Shown here piece by piece: positions 1 to 13,276 of a DNA stretch of 64,000 nt. The notes below the pieces were generated by a model. The model made no database searches. It was not told the DNA's origin and saw only the letters and a program-made list of their open reading frames with translations. The DNA is taken from assembly GCA_027886175.1 (NCBI GenBank), contig JAJNNQ010000040.1, positions 27,796,001 through 27,860,000 on the forward strand, given 5' to 3'. The position numbers and the translations under genes were made by a program. Position 1 is the first letter of the stretch, and every line of letters starts with the position of its first letter. Source of the DNA: Phylloscopus collybita. Lineage: Eukaryota; Chordata; Aves; Passeriformes; Phylloscopidae.

Positions 1-1504
1 AAACACAAGATTGAAATTGTCAGTTCAAAGCTAATTAATCCCTTCCCCCTACCTAACAACAGAAAATCAACACTTTCAACACTTTTCATGATTCATATGC
101 CATCAGAAATGTTAACAGTACTTCAAAAGGCTACCTCTTACTTAAAGGTGTAGTATTATGGAAAAAGAATGATCCTGGAGAAAGCGGGGAGTCACACAAA
201 CACTGAATTATTTTCAGTGTTTTCCTAGTAGAGAATATATATATATATTCCAGCCTGCAAACAGTAGAATTGACTCACTGTCTGTCTAGACCCAAATACA
301 GAACATAGATTTCCTAAGCAGCTTACAAAGTAACACAATATGACACCTTCATAGAAAGATACTATAATGAATCTGAAATGCAGATATGCAGCATATATTT
401 TGTCACATAAGCACACCTGTATGTGATGAGGTGAAGTGCTTAACTTAATACATAAAAACACAGATTATTTTATTATTTTACACATTTTTTTTTCAAATAG
501 AATGAATTTTCATCCTGTAGAAGAACAAAATTTGACATATTTGGCACAGAAATGTGTAACTCAGATTTTTGTCAAAAACAAAACCACTGTTTGTAGGAGG
601 AAAAGGGTATATACCTATGAAACAGCTGTTTCTCATTTTTGCAAAAATAACAATCTTTTATGCTCAGCACAAAACCATGAAAACTCTTTTTTTTTTTTCC
701 CAAGGGGTAAATTGTACTAAAGTTTCACTGTGAAATGCTACCACACATTTATTAACACAAGTAAAGAGACCTTTCTGTATATAAAAAATTCACAACCAAT
801 CACAAAAAGAATAGAAAATTTTAAGGGAAGACTGATGTAGAAGCTGTCTTGAAAAGCACTAAATTAGGCTAATGGTATACCAAATTGACTGGTTTGGGGA
901 TTTTTTTTAAAGAAACCAAAGAACCTGAGTTTTAATAATCCACCATGCTTTATTCTTACTCTCCTCCCTTGTAACACATTGGGATAACTACCAAATAATA
1001 TTCCTAGTCAATGGAGCAGAACAACTAAAGTAGGACTGGAACTTTGAGACTGACTTAACTATTCTCAGTTAAACACGGCTTCTGCCAGAAATATAACATA
1101 TTAGCAAAGTTATTACTAGAAGTTTACATTCTGATTTTCCTGGATAAACAAAATTATTCAATTCCCAGAACTGCTAACATTTAAATGATTCCCCTAGTGA
1201 AAGTCAATATTTACATTTCCTAAAATACTGGAGCACATTAGCTTCCTGCATGCAATTTTCTCACCCTGAGATCCAGATAGCATACAAGAATGTACCACCA
1301 AGTTTTTTTTAATACTGCTTATAAAAGAGTCTCATACTGCTATTTAGCAGGATTGCTTTGAATTATGTAGTTTTGTTTCTTTTGACTGACAAACTTGCAT
1401 TCACTAGCTGTTTCTTCCTGACCACATGTCACCATTATTTCCATTTAGCTGTGAAGTATCTCAATGGATAAGTGCTACTTTGAGTGTCTGCAGTTAGCAC
1501 TTAC
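1..1504 (-). other. RYR2 intron (partial), downstream of the residue-1022 exon
   Basis: AT-rich intron sequence. I see only a short TA run near 236-249 and homopolymer T/A tracts. Short open frames here have no recognisable protein match and lack coding character. No exon for the continuation of RyR repeat 2 is visible. Confidence 0.8.
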
Positions 1505-1664
1505 CTGCTGGATGCCGTATGTCCAGCCCTGCCTTATACGGTCCCTTGCCCACACATTGTGAGCATTCTCTGCCAGTTTATCCACCATAGCTTCTTGAGA
1601 GGGGGTCAGTTTGATAAAACTCAGATCCATGGGTGCTGGCTTATATCCACTCAACAACTGATAG
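1505..1664 (-). CDS. RYR2: RYR2 exon (human exon 26 by count), residues ~969-1022: start of RyR repeat 2
   Basis: The 160-nt exon reads [53 protein letters not shown]. Acceptor tcgacag has a poor pyrimidine tract; donor gtaagt. PMDLS...[20 protein letters not shown] is the second copy of the RyR-repeat signature. One change from human as remembered (T to L at about 973). It is the most 3' exon in the window; the next (starting DVKNRRNP in human) was not found in positions 1-1500. The reading can be extended past the donor, but that part is intron. Confidence 0.97.
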
Positions 1665-4640
1665 CTGTCGAAAAAGAACAGAAGTTGCAATGACCTTTCA
1701 GTGAGAAAAAAAAGTTAAGAGGAACCACAAAAGAAAGAAATAACATCTATACACCATATCTATAAATATATATCTGCCTTTGAACATAAAGAATAACAAT
1801 GTAAATTTGATTACTGATTTGTTTTTGATTCTGTTTCAAGCTAATTGCATCTTGAGGTAAAGTAACCAGCACAGAAAGCTACCCAAAATGGTCTGAACTA
1901 AAAGAGTTTTTCAAGTATTTTAGTAATGCCACATATTCAAAGTAGTAGATTAAGATGATGTTTATCTAAATTCTTGTATCAACAATATTATTGCTATTTC
2001 TGAGCAGATGACAATACTTATTAAATTCTATCTACTTCCTACTGAAAAGAGAAAATACATTCTTCCTGTTACATAAAGGGCTGCTAAGAGACAGAGCAGG
2101 TCAAAGGGCTTACTCAAGACCAGTTTTGAAACCCACTTTAAAAGTTTGTTTTCATAACTCAAACTATCCTTTAAATCATAGGAGCAAACGTTTAAAATCT
2201 AAGCATGACTTCAGAGGAGAAAGGCAGCTTCCTCATTTTTTTAGCGCTTCTACGAATGCTACTTTTATAAAGTTATTCCCTTCCAATTAATTATAGAAAT
2301 CTCCTACTCTGCTTATGAGAAAACCTTCAATAGAGGATGTAAAGCATTAAAGGTCTTTTCCAACTAAATGATTCTATGATTCTATTTTTCCTCCAGCATA
2401 CAAAGCACTATTTTGGTTGAAACAAAAGGAATCTGTGGAAAACAAACAACATTCTCTCCTTGAAATTATACATGCTGGGGTGTATAGAGAAAGGCTAGTT
2501 TAAATAATTGCTCAATTATTTTCTAAACAATTTTGTAATTTTATTGTATTTTCTTTATTTGTACTAAGAGGAAAACCCATAAAATTAAACAGTATTTATC
2601 CCCATTTATATCCTAAAATATTCCAATATGTTACCAATCTTAATTAATTCTCTTCTGTGACAACCATTTTAAAACACATTTAAACAAATTATTTCTTGTA
2701 AACAATAATTTAAGAAAACCAATTATTTAAGAAGGACTACCATCTGAAAATAAGAGGTTGAATATTTCTTCAAAATTACCACAGTAAAAAGAAAAAGTTT
2801 GAAAACAACAATTCAAGAACATCATTCCAAAATCAGCCATCCACATAGTTGCCAATCTGCAGGTTTCTATTACAGCAAGCCCCCATAGGAGTTCACTGCC
2901 CTCACAGTCACCTCTCACCAGGTATCTGTGAAGTCACTTCAGTGAGATGAGTAAAACAAGAATGTAATGGAAGCAGTGAAACATATGAAATTAGCACACT
3001 TGTCAGGTTGGCAATTACTGTGCTTTTTCCTGTCACACTCCCCTGCACAAGCTTTTCAGAATATAGCCACAATGTTTTCTTTTCCTTTTTGCTAGTTTTT
3101 TCAATCCATTATATGTGAGGTATCAAAATACTGACTTTGTATGTATGGTATGGCTTCAGGTTTCTAAAGTTATGATGGTTAATGACATTAAAAAAACTCA
3201 ATATTACTGGTCTTCTTATATTAGAAAGTATAATTTCTTCAGACGTGAGATTTAGCTGCACTTTTTCAAAAGCAGGAAATTTGATTCACTTGAACAATCT
3301 TGCAAATGCACATATATTTCTGCCTAGGAAATCCAGAACGAAAATACAGAAGGCCCTTGATATCTTTCCTTCTTTGAGAGATATACAGTTATTTTGGGAT
3401 ACCGAAACTGAGGAACAGTTTGGGGGGAACTTAAATTAATATCCTGCTTTTATTCCCATTCATTCTGGCAGGGACTCTGAAACTGTAATATCAGTGGTAT
3501 GCAAATCTGTGCAGTGGGGTAGGTATCAAGACTTGATGGTCCAGATCCTTACAGCTACCTTAAAGCATGACCTAGAAGCCTGCAGGAATCTTGCCAGAAT
3601 GAGGCACAGGCTTTTGGCTCACAGAAGGAAGAAAGATGGCATGCTTTAGATAAACATGCTGGAGGTTATTACACTGGCCTCAGGGACTGCATTTAATGCA
3701 AAGGTACAGGTCAGTGAAGGATTGCTGTGAATAATAGAGATATGCAATACCAGGAACAGATATTTCTGCACAGAGCACATTCCTGCAAAGAGCAGTGAGC
3801 TGCTACTGGTGGCAGGAACTCAGCAACTTACCAGCACTTACCATTGCTCTGAGTCATAACCAAGCAAACTAAATTACTATCTTAAATTCAGGAATAACAG
3901 ACCATGCAGAAGCTCCCTCCTAGTTAAAATGTGGCATTTACCTTTCTGACTCTTTACATTTACATAATCCTCCTTCATCCCATGGACTCAAGTGTATGTT
4001 GGGCAGTAGGGCTGTCAAGACAGGCATATGAAACTAAAGTTCCATTATCTCAACTGTGTCCAAGTTCCCAAATTCTTTATTCCCAAACTCTGTGTGTGCA
4101 CACTGGTACTATGAAGCCAGTGCAACTTGGCTGGGCCATGAGAGCTGGTTTCAGAGCTGTGGTAGTGGAGGCCACTCTATCATAGCAGGCTAAGCTTAGT
4201 CCTACCAATGCTGCTGCCAACAGATCACTTAGAAAAAAGTCAGGTGATTGTACCAGTTCTCTACACCTCAAGCTGTGGCCATTTGAGAACTTTCAAAAGG
4301 ATCACCTTTAAATATCTGCAACACAGTAAAATACATCAGGAAATTCACTGTAAAAATTCTTTACAATCTCTGTAGTACACACATATATAAACACATAAAA
4401 ATGAATCTCAGACATTACAATGTAGCACAAAAACCCCTAAAATTTGTCTACACATCAGATGACAAATATGTGGAAGAAAAACTGTGACTTATGGTATGTG
4501 AAAATTCTGAAAATTCTTGAGAAATCATGCATGTACGTGCATGCCCAAGAACTAACAAAACTAGCTGTGTAAATATTGTTAAAATAGAATTCATTTAATT
4601 CACTCTGCCTAAGGAAAAGACATATTAAATTTCAACTTAC
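1665..4640 (-). other. RYR2 intron, 2976 bp
   Basis: Unique AT-rich sequence except for a short CR1 3'-end remnant near 2347-2385. No second gene or long repeat seen. Confidence 0.8.
2347..2385 (+). repeat. CR1 3'-end remnant
   Basis: The stretch contains AGGTCTTTTCCAACTAAATG followed by ATTCTATGATTCTAT, which matches the terminal part of avian CR1 LINEs (a GGTCCCTTCCAACC-like box, then ATTCTATG-type octamer repeats). It is in + orientation, antisense to RYR2, and only about 40 bp long. Confidence 0.7.
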
Positions 4641-4724
4641 TTCTTTGGAAGTTTCATTTTTTTCACTTTTTCTTCGGCACGCTCATCAGCAATTCCAACG
4701 TGGCAGCCTAATGCCAGCAGGGTT
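4641..4724 (-). CDS. RYR2: RYR2 exon (human exon 25 by count), residues ~941-969: end of RyR repeat 1
   Basis: The 84-nt exon begins with the last base of Lys941, reads [27 protein letters not shown] and ends with two bases of Asn969. Acceptor gtgccatag, donor gtaagt. [12 protein letters not shown] is the closing helix of the first RyR repeat; the lysine-rich [11 protein letters not shown] links to the second. Three changes from human: S to A, H to R, D to E. Confidence 0.97.
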
Positions 4725-4785
4725 CTATGGCACAGAAATCAGAGAGTAATTATTGACAATGTTTCGATATTTAGAGTTCCTACTG

Positions 4786-4813
4786 TTTATAGGCACACTA
4801 GAGTGCCTATAAA
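4786..4813. repeat. Perfect inverted repeat (11-bp arms, 6-nt loop)
   Basis: Left arm TTTATAGGCAC at 4786-4796 and right arm GTGCCTATAAA at 4803-4813 are exact reverse complements around loop ACTAGA. It sits 62 bp upstream (in gene sense) of the exon at 4641-4724. No function known. Confidence 0.85.
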
Positions 4814-7772
4814 TAGCACTATAAAACAAATGAGACCTATGGAAATTATTACAATATAATATGGAAAGATCAACACCAGTATTTTTGTACATGTAATAAG
4901 CTTTCTGATAGAAAATGCCACAAGATGTTTAAAAAAATTTAATAAAAATATGAGTAAGGTACTTCAAAACAGAACTATGATATACTATATTTCATCTATG
5001 AGTTATCAGTTTGAAGATCACCCTTGAATCATTATTTCTGCTTTATATACTTAATCATACCACTTATGTACTCACTCATATTGCTCCATACCACATCTTT
5101 ACATGTTTTGTTACTTATATCACAGCCATAAAAAAGGCATAAAATATCACTTTTCCTTAGAATGTGTCTTCTTTCTGAGGAAGCTATTATTTAGAGATTT
5201 CAGCTGGATCTGGATTTTTTTAGGACACACTACTGAAGAGAAAACTGACAGCAGAACACATGATAAGCATTAGGCCAAAACTGCCATCTTATTCCACCTA
5301 GACAGTGTGTCTCGTACCTACCACAAGGCTTATACCACAGAGCCACTGAACCAGCCCATTGTGGCCTGACTCTGCAAAATGCAGCTCATTTCAGAGAACA
5401 AGCACTATTTATATAAACTTAAACCAGGGTCAACAGTACTAACTGGGTTTCTGATTACTTCAGATTTCTTGCTTTCCATATTGCCACACTGTTCAGCAGC
5501 ATAAATTTTAACTCTCATTTTTCTCCAGAATTTGATCTGTAAATTATTAATTATTTGTTCCTGCATTTATATTCAGTGTTGGCTTATAGCCTTTCTAAAG
5601 TCTAGGTGCATGAATAAAATATTGACATTGAAATTACAGAAATCCTAGACAGAAGTCAGAGACTTAACGGAGGTGTCAGATGAGAGTTTTCCAAAACCTG
5701 AGGGTGATAATCATATCTTTGATAGAAACTGATAACAAAAGAAGTCACAGGTGTAAATACCTTGGACTCCATTCCAAATTTTCATGAAGTGGAAGAAAAG
5801 TGTCAAACAAGGTTTTTATTTGTTCTTGCCACTAGCTAAAATGATATTTTCTAGTCTTCCTTTAACTATACTTACTGTCCTTGGACTGACTAGAGGGAAA
5901 AAAAAAAGAGCATAAATACTCTTCTAACATTATTTCACTTGGTAGATAAATTGTCTGTTTCAAGGAGGTTCTTACAGCATATTTTAAGTGCTAGCTACAT
6001 GTAGTAAGTCCTACTGTTATGAACTGTGAACCCTGATTGAAAAATAAACAGTAAAATCAGAAATGAGGAAACTAATATCCAGTGGCTCCTTTCCTGAAAA
6101 ACACACTATCTGCTAATACTCCATGCAGCTAAATTTCAACTGGCACAAATAGTACATGATTTCTATGCAGTTATCACCAGCATAAGTAGGAGAACATATC
6201 TAATAGTGAAATGCAGTACATAGGAGCTAACCTCTGGTAACCCTAATTTTCTTGCAATGTAAGCCAGGAATTATCTCTACCCAAACAAAAAAAATTCAAA
6301 TAAGAGTGCCACAGGAGGACAAAATAACAGACTGTACTGGCAGAACCTGAAAGACCATTAAAGTACTTCAAATCTAAGCAAGAAAACTAAAAGTGGCTGA
6401 ATGTAGCTCTCATCATCACAATGATAGCTGTAATTAGCACACAAGACTGAGTAAATACACAGAAATGGGGAAGTCAGTCACAAAATAATAAGCAAGAACA
6501 ACCAAAAAAATATGCAAGACCAAACTATAAAACATATATATAAACATGTGCAGAAACAGTATGAAGAAGCATATTTTAATCCCATGACATTTTCAGATGC
6601 AACACATTCCTGCATCTTGACATTTCCTACAGTATGAAATTTTTATAGCTCATAAAAGCTCAATCATACTTAAAAATATACAAACATCTCAGTATATGGA
6701 AAAGAAATGTTGTATCAGATAATATTACTTAGATCTTGATTTCTAACTCTCTCATCTGGCAGCAAAACTGGCAACAAACCAGGAAGGAAAACACAATTAC
6801 AGTCAGTGTTATTCTTCATGTCCTGGAACTATTTGAAGTATGTAGTACGATGTAAATTGTAAAGAAAATTATTAGAAGTTTTAAAATAATATTTTCTTTC
6901 CGTTTTCCCCTTTTTTCCCCCATCAAGGTTGATAGCCAGTTGACTATATACACCTAGTAAAGAAATAGTTAAGAGAGGTTACAATTCATGTCATCAATCA
7001 TCACCTATGGATCACTTAGAACTGATTAGCACACTAATTTTTCCACATTTTCAAGCATGTAGAAACAAACTGATCAAGACACTCCTAGTCTCTGCACAAC
7101 AGATGTCTACATGATAAATACAACTCAATACTACAAAATTGGAGCTTCACTTATCAGAAAACAGGGACTAATACAAGGAAGTAGGGAAGACTTATTTCAG
7201 TAAGGATACAAATTTTGAAACACACAGAAGGACTGAATGCTTTATATTTTGTATATTATCCATTTAACGGAAAGACGCTTTCTCGAGTAAGTAATAAAAT
7301 TAATTAAAAAAAAAAAATAGTAATCCATAACTTGTATGTTTATAAAAAAAAAAACTTGGGGTTTTTTTTTGCAGGGTTAGATTAGAAAAGCACTGGATAC
7401 TGAACCCGTAATCATGCAAGAACTCATTAATTTTGTTCAATATTTAGTGAAACGCTAGCAGCATGCATTTAATTAAGAGAGCACAATTTTTCTGCTGCTT
7501 GAGCCATATTATATAGAGTATTCTAGGAAAAGATCCAACAGATCTTGTAAAGATTATTTACCTTATCTTCAGTAATTTCATAAAATAGAAAAGAAGAATG
7601 TATTCTGAATCCTTAGCACATTGCTCTGCTGACAGGAAATGCTCAAAAACATTCCTTGTAATTCTAATATCTAACAGTAGAAAATTTGAACTTATTCTCT
7701 TGCTTCCAGTTAAATTTCTCTCTGAATGTTTTACCTCTAAATAATGGCAAAATATCCCTCCAGAAACTGCTT

Positions 7773-7806
7773 AGTACTTAGGGTCATAAATATGACCCTA
7801 AGTACT
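7773..7806. repeat. Perfect inverted repeat (16-bp arms, 2-nt loop)
   Basis: AGTACTTAGGGTCATA (7773-7788), loop AA, then its exact reverse complement TATGACCCTAAGTACT (7791-7806). It is followed by a second small palindrome, ACTCAGT-TTTTC-ACTGAGT (7804-7822), which shares its first bases with the first hairpin. This is the longest perfect short-loop palindrome I found in the window. Confidence 0.9.
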
Positions 7807-8907
7807 CAGTTTTTCACTGAGTAATTTATTTAGTGTGGTAACAGTAGATCAGTAAATAGTGCAGAGAAGCTGGCCTGAAAAGAAATCTGCAACAAGTTCT
7901 AGAAGGAGTGCTTTACAATAGCTTTACAATAGCTTTGTACTACGAGGACATGAAGTCCTTTTATTACGAGTATAAACACTATATTGCACTATCAGTTTAC
8001 GTGGCAAAGATTTTAATAATAGAGGACAAATATTCACAGAAAAGTAGTATCACGTGCGGATAGTCAACCTTTGTAAACTGTCTGAATATTAAAAAGTAAT
8101 TTTATTCTAACAAGAAAAAAATGAAGGAATAGATTTCAAGTATGGGTGACTGGAGAACCACATCTACCATCGAGCATTTATCAGTTTGAGAAGTATTTTT
8201 ACATGTTGGCTGCATGCAATACCACATATGGCAGAAATTACTTACACTAATAGATTCTTCAATTAAGTCAGAAAAGTAAGAACTCACACCTCATTGATTG
8301 ACAAAGCTGGGGTGAGGAATTGCATCTTTGTAAACCAGAAAACTAGATTACTTCAAAAAACACTTTAATGTTCTACTGAATTTTTCAGCATTCTGGAGAG
8401 CTTCCATGACATTTACACATCTAATGACTCATCCACAAAAGGAGAGAATGCCTACCATGTTTCTTCTGTGGCAACATGCACAGATGACACAGAAAAGGGG
8501 TCCTGAAGCAAAGTTCTTAATTTATTCATGTGCAAAAAATAAACATCCATTGAGTGTCAAAGTTTGTTTCATCAATAAAGAAAATTTAAAGAAATTAAAC
8601 TTAATTGAATAAAACCAAATAGGAAGGAAATTTTATTTTTCCAAAGCTTGGATCTACTTCTTTCCTCCTGGATGAAAACTGTCTGAATTGTCATTTCACA
8701 ATCAGCATTACTACAATAATTCTTAAAAGACTATCAGTCATTTTCAGTGCCAAATACATAACTCATTAACGTATCTCACTCCCTCATTTGCATATTATTA
8801 CCCTCACCTACACATCAAATTTTAATTCACATGCCAATTGATAATTCTGAAAACTGAGTCTCTTTACAAAACTCTAATTATAAACTTCAAAAGTTCCAGC
8901 AACTTAC

Positions 8908-9011
8908 TTCAGTGTTTCAAGTGACATTTGCAAGTTGTAATTTCTTTCCTGCTCCGGCAATTTCGAGAACTCCACTAAGCATGGGTGTTGTCTTTTGTTG
9001 TCGTCTCTAAC
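8908..9011 (-). CDS. RYR2: RYR2 exon (human exon 24 by count), residues ~907-941: RyR repeat 1
   Basis: The 104-nt exon reads [34 protein letters not shown] and two bases of Lys941. Acceptor tttctcag, donor gtaagt. It is the middle of the first RyR repeat: [18 protein letters not shown] is the typical loop and helix after the GWQYG signature. It appears identical to human. Confidence 0.97.
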
Positions 9012-10567
9012 CTGAGAAAACAGTAAATAAATAAGCTTAACATGTCTTAAAAACGAAATTTAAAACCAGTCTAATCTGCAAGGTACTTAAAGCTGATCCT
9101 GTTAGAATTATTCAAACTGGACAATACTCCGAAACAGGAAATATTCTTTATTCACAGAGCATGATTATTGTGTTCAAGCAAGGCAAAATTTGCATTTGCA
9201 AATAAACTGTAGATTTGCATATCTCAAGTGGAATAAATGGTAATTTGTACACGCTATTATACAGATGTTCACAGAAAATATGCAAAGTTCAAGAACAGTG
9301 CAATCTATATTGTTTTAACATACAGCCATAAAGTACCATCTCATCTTCATCCCCATGTTTCAAAAATTCTGCATCCAGTTTGTGTAAATATATTGATACA
9401 GATAGTACTGAAATCCTTACCCAAGGAAAATAACAATGTAAAATAAAATTTCCCCATCTCTTAATTTTGAAAATGTTTGTTTCTAAGTTATTTCTAGTGC
9501 CATAGAAGCAGAATGTGATTGTTAGGAAGTCACATAGGAGTGGAACATAAATTTACTTTTAATATAGTGATAGGAGAGCCATACAGGCTATAATTTACAA
9601 AATCCTACATTTTATAAACTTACAAATTTGATCAAAAACATTTTTAACCTCCTATATTTCTACACAGTTTTAGTCTAACCCTGGCCATAACCAAGAAAGG
9701 CAACCTCAGAGGCTGTGATATCCATGCACTCTCTACCTCTCAAGTTAGCATCTCATGCTAGAGTTCAGCCAACAGCATCTACAAAGGCTTGATAAAAAAC
9801 ATTAGTTTGAAAATATTACCTAAAAGACCTCCCTGCAACTGTTAACATCTGCACATTTTTGTGTAACATTTTCATGTCAATCTTTGACAGACCATAAATT
9901 CACCATTTATATTAACCTTTAATTCTGCAAAGTTGAAGTTATTAAAAAATAACATTATTGATTTTTGATCAATCAGATAATTCTGCTGGAAAACTGAATG
10001 TTACCAGTTGAAGTTAAGAAGCCTAATGGTTATGATTTTTCAAAATTGATATTTACACTACTACTTAATCTAGTTTATTTAATATAATGAAAAAAGTCAC
10101 ATTTCTCTATAATATTTCTGAGTAATGTAGGTTTTGCATTTTGATCCAAGCACATAATTCTCAAATTGAACAGCAGTCATTTATGTTTTGGTCTGAAAAA
10201 TCTTTACTGTCTCCAGGGGGTATTTATCTTGATTTGATGGTATTAATGTTCTTTGGAAGGACAATACCGGCAATTCAACTGTCAAACTACTTATAAAATT
10301 CAATAGAAGATAAAATAAGAAATATCTTTTAGTGGCAATGCAAATTTTTATTTACAGATTCCTAAAATCTACAGTAATCTGTATTAAAAGATTGTGAGTA
10401 TAGTCTCTTAGTTTAGATCTGTGTACAGCTAATTTAAGTCTTGGATGTCAGGTATTTTCCTCAGATATCCAAATTAATTTATTTCCCCTACTGACACTAT
10501 TTTTGTTCTACAACTACAATGTGTAATAGTTCTATTATATAGCTATTATATAGCTAACATATTTTGC

Positions 10568-10597
10568 TATATATATATAAATACATACATATATAAA

Positions 10598-10627
<30 letters not shown>
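10568..10627. repeat. (TA)n / ATACAT microsatellite
   Basis: About 60 bp of TA dinucleotides interrupted by ATACATACAT and AAATACAT variants, ending in a pure TA run of about 27 bp. It is likely to vary in length between individuals. Confidence 0.9.
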
Positions 10628-10628
<1 letters not shown>

Positions 10629-11216
10629 GCAGGTTACCTGCCCATTTTTTAGGTTTTTTTCTGAGCTCAATATAAAAATCTACTGCCTTGCAAACATGTT
10701 ATATAAGTGGCAGGACTCATGACATCTATCAATTCTTAATTTTTGTGGCTGGTTTTAAATGCACAGTGACATTGAACAGAAACAAAGATATCCAGACACA
10801 CCTGATGATTTCAATAGTACACATATTCAACTTAAAATGAAGCAAATTAGCAAAGTCCACAATTTTTCTACATTAGCTTGATACTTTGTTGCATGCATAG
10901 AATGCAGTAGCAATAGGAAATGCAAGAGTTTGGTGATGCTACATACAGATCTGATGACCCGGATATGTAGGAGGAATATAACATGGTACAGCAGATTTCT
11001 TTAATAATCTAGAGGGTCATTTAAAGATTTTATAAGCCTTTAAACTTTTAGACATAGGTGAAAAAACAGCACTAGCTACTACATAGAATGCATCTTGCTC
11101 TCAAGTAAAAGCACAAAATCTAGTGTTAGATGACTTGTGTGAGTCTAAACAAGCTTATTTCTGTGCCATGCCTTCCCCCACTGCTCACTAACTGTAGTGC
11201 ATGAATTCAGATAACT

Positions 11217-12122
11217 AGAATTGGCAAGAGTGATTTGAATGCAGATGATACAAAGCTGGGAGGAGCTGTTGACTCCCTGGAGGGCAGGGAGGCCCTGCAG
11301 AGAGATGTCAACAAATTACAGGCCTGGGAAGTCACCAACTCTACAAAGTTCAACCAGGGAAAGTGCTGGACTCTGCACCTGGGATGGGGCAACCCTGGAT
11401 GTACAGACAAACTGGGGAATGGGATGCTGGAGAGCAGTGCCATGGAAAGAGACATGGGGGTCCTGTTCCATGGCAAGTTGAACATGAGTCAGCAATGCCC
11501 TGGCAGCCAGGAGGGTCAACCCTGTCCTGGGGTGCATCAGGCACAGCATCCTCAGCCCAGCAAGAGAGGGGATTGTCCTGCTGGGCTCTGCACTGGGGCG
11601 GCCTCACCTCCAGTGCTGGGGGCAGTTCTGGGTGCCATAATGTAACAAAGACATGGAAATGTAAGAGAGTGTCCAAAGGAAAGCAATGCAGATGGTGAGG
11701 GACCTTCAGGGGAAGGCATTTGAGGGGCAGCTGAGAGCACTTGGTCTGTTTCAGCCTGGAGAAGACTGAGGGGAGATTTCACTGCAGTTAGAGCTTCCTC
11801 ACGAGGGGAAGAGGAGGGGCAGGCACTGGTTTCCTCTCTGTGGTGACCAGGGGCAGGACCTGAGGGAATGGCCTGAAGCTGTGTCAGGAGAGGTTTAGGT
11901 GGGATATTAGAAAAAGGTTCATCACCAAGAGAGTGGTTGGGCACTGGAACAGGCTCCTCAGGGAAGTGGTCACAGCACCAAGACTGACAGAACTCAAGAA
12001 GGGTTTGGACAATGCTCTTGGGCACAGGGTGTGACTCTTGGGAATGGTGCTGTGCAGGGTCAGGAGTTGGACTTCATGAATCTTTGTGGGTCCCTTCCAA
12101 CTCAGCTTGTTCTATGAGTTTG
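11217..12122 (+). mobile_element. CR1 LINE, 5'-truncated 3' part (end of reverse transcriptase ORF and 3' UTR)
   Basis: This is a dead non-LTR retrotransposon copy about 0.9 kb long, in + orientation (antisense to RYR2). The + frame from 11235 begins NADDTKLGGAVDSLEGREAL and continues DVNKLQAWEVTNSTKFNQGK, the known C-terminal end of CR1 reverse transcriptase just after its catalytic ADD. The frame is then broken by small indels; later CR1 segments (LNMSQQC, then, after frame changes, RVVGHWNRL-like) are still visible in DNA. It ends with TGTGGGTCCCTTCCAACTCA and a decayed TTCTATGAGTTTGTGA in place of the ATTCTATG octamers. GC content is well above the flanking intron. The 5' truncation is typical for CR1. 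Confidence 0.93.
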
Positions 12123-13276
12123 TGAAACTGATAAAATCATTTGGGAGAAACCAGTATGATTAAGAAATCAACCTCTAGAAAATCACCAGCATATACTTTG
12201 ATTCCAAAGTGAGCACATCCTGCCGCAATGCACTAAAGCAAAGTAATTTAAAACACTTAGCACCTATTTTCATTTTGAACATAGCTAACTTTATCACTGC
12301 TTAACTTGATACTTATCATATATGGTTTAAACAGTGTTCAACTGTACAATTAAACTCTCGATGATATGTAATAGTACACTAAGAGTTCCCACAGATTGCT
12401 TCACAGCTGGTATGATTACAGCACAATTAAAATGTTTTGACACATTAATTTAACTGAGGTTTTGCATTTGATTCGGTGGGGAAATTAACTACAACAAAAT
12501 CTAGATACCTTCTCTGTTAATCATGTATTTTTAAGTATTGCTATATGCTACACCTTATGTGATACCTATGCCCAGTTACCTTAAATCTGTAACCTGAACT
12601 CCTCAGGGGACCAAAATCTTTTTAGTAACAAAAATAGAATACATACATGCCTTTACACTTATATCTAGTACCTCCTGCATGTTTCTATATACTCTTCACA
12701 ATACTATTTTTTCATAAAACAGCACAACATAAAACTAACAAGCTTGTATAATATTTCACTGATTGACTTAAAAAAAGTTTTTTCACACTCCATGAAAAGT
12801 AGGAAAGAGAAGAAAATAGTTATGCAGAGCACCTAATACAGATGTGAGACTGAGAAGTGGAGAGAAGGAAAACAAAAATCAGATGTAATGGAATTTCCCA
12901 TAGGCAATACTTATTTGGGACTTCTTCAAGAGCAGTGTCAGTCACCACATGTAAAGAAAACCAAGAATAACTGTTTTCATTGGCTTACTCCACCAGTCAA
13001 TTGAACGTCTTGCTCCAAGAACAAATAGGAGGTAATAATCTCAGTATGTGCTTTCTATGCTGACAGAAAATTTTAGCACCAAGTAGCTTTAATGCCACAA
13101 TTTTTGTTCAGAAATGCCCAAGCACTGTTGGTTTCCACATGCTTTCAGTAGGAAGGTGCTCAAAACCTTACTAATTTTGAGGGGATGATGAAAAATGCAG
13201 TCCCATTAGTACATTGAAACTAATGTGCTGAATCATACTATGCAATTAACAGAAAATTAAGTTGGAATATACATAC

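Larger units (their letters stand above)
4725..8907 (-). other. RYR2 intron, 4183 bp
   Basis: Mostly unique AT-rich DNA. It holds two notable hairpin-forming palindromes (4786-4813 and 7773-7806) and poly-A/T tracts near 7300-7370. No gene or mobile element recognised. Confidence 0.8.
9012..13276 (-). other. RYR2 intron, 4265 bp
   Basis: Contains the AT microsatellite at 10568-10627 and the CR1 LINE fragment at 11217-12122; the rest is unique AT-rich sequence. Open frames between 11207 and 12025 on both strands derive from the CR1. Confidence 0.8.

Noticed and set aside
7773..7822. microRNA precursor
   Set aside because: The stem is only 16 bp with a 2-nt loop, too short for Drosha/Dicer processing.
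11235..12025. Protein genes on both strands (136, 157 and other codons)
   Set aside because: They lie in the frame-shifted CR1 element and its complement; GC-rich repeat DNA gives chance open frames.
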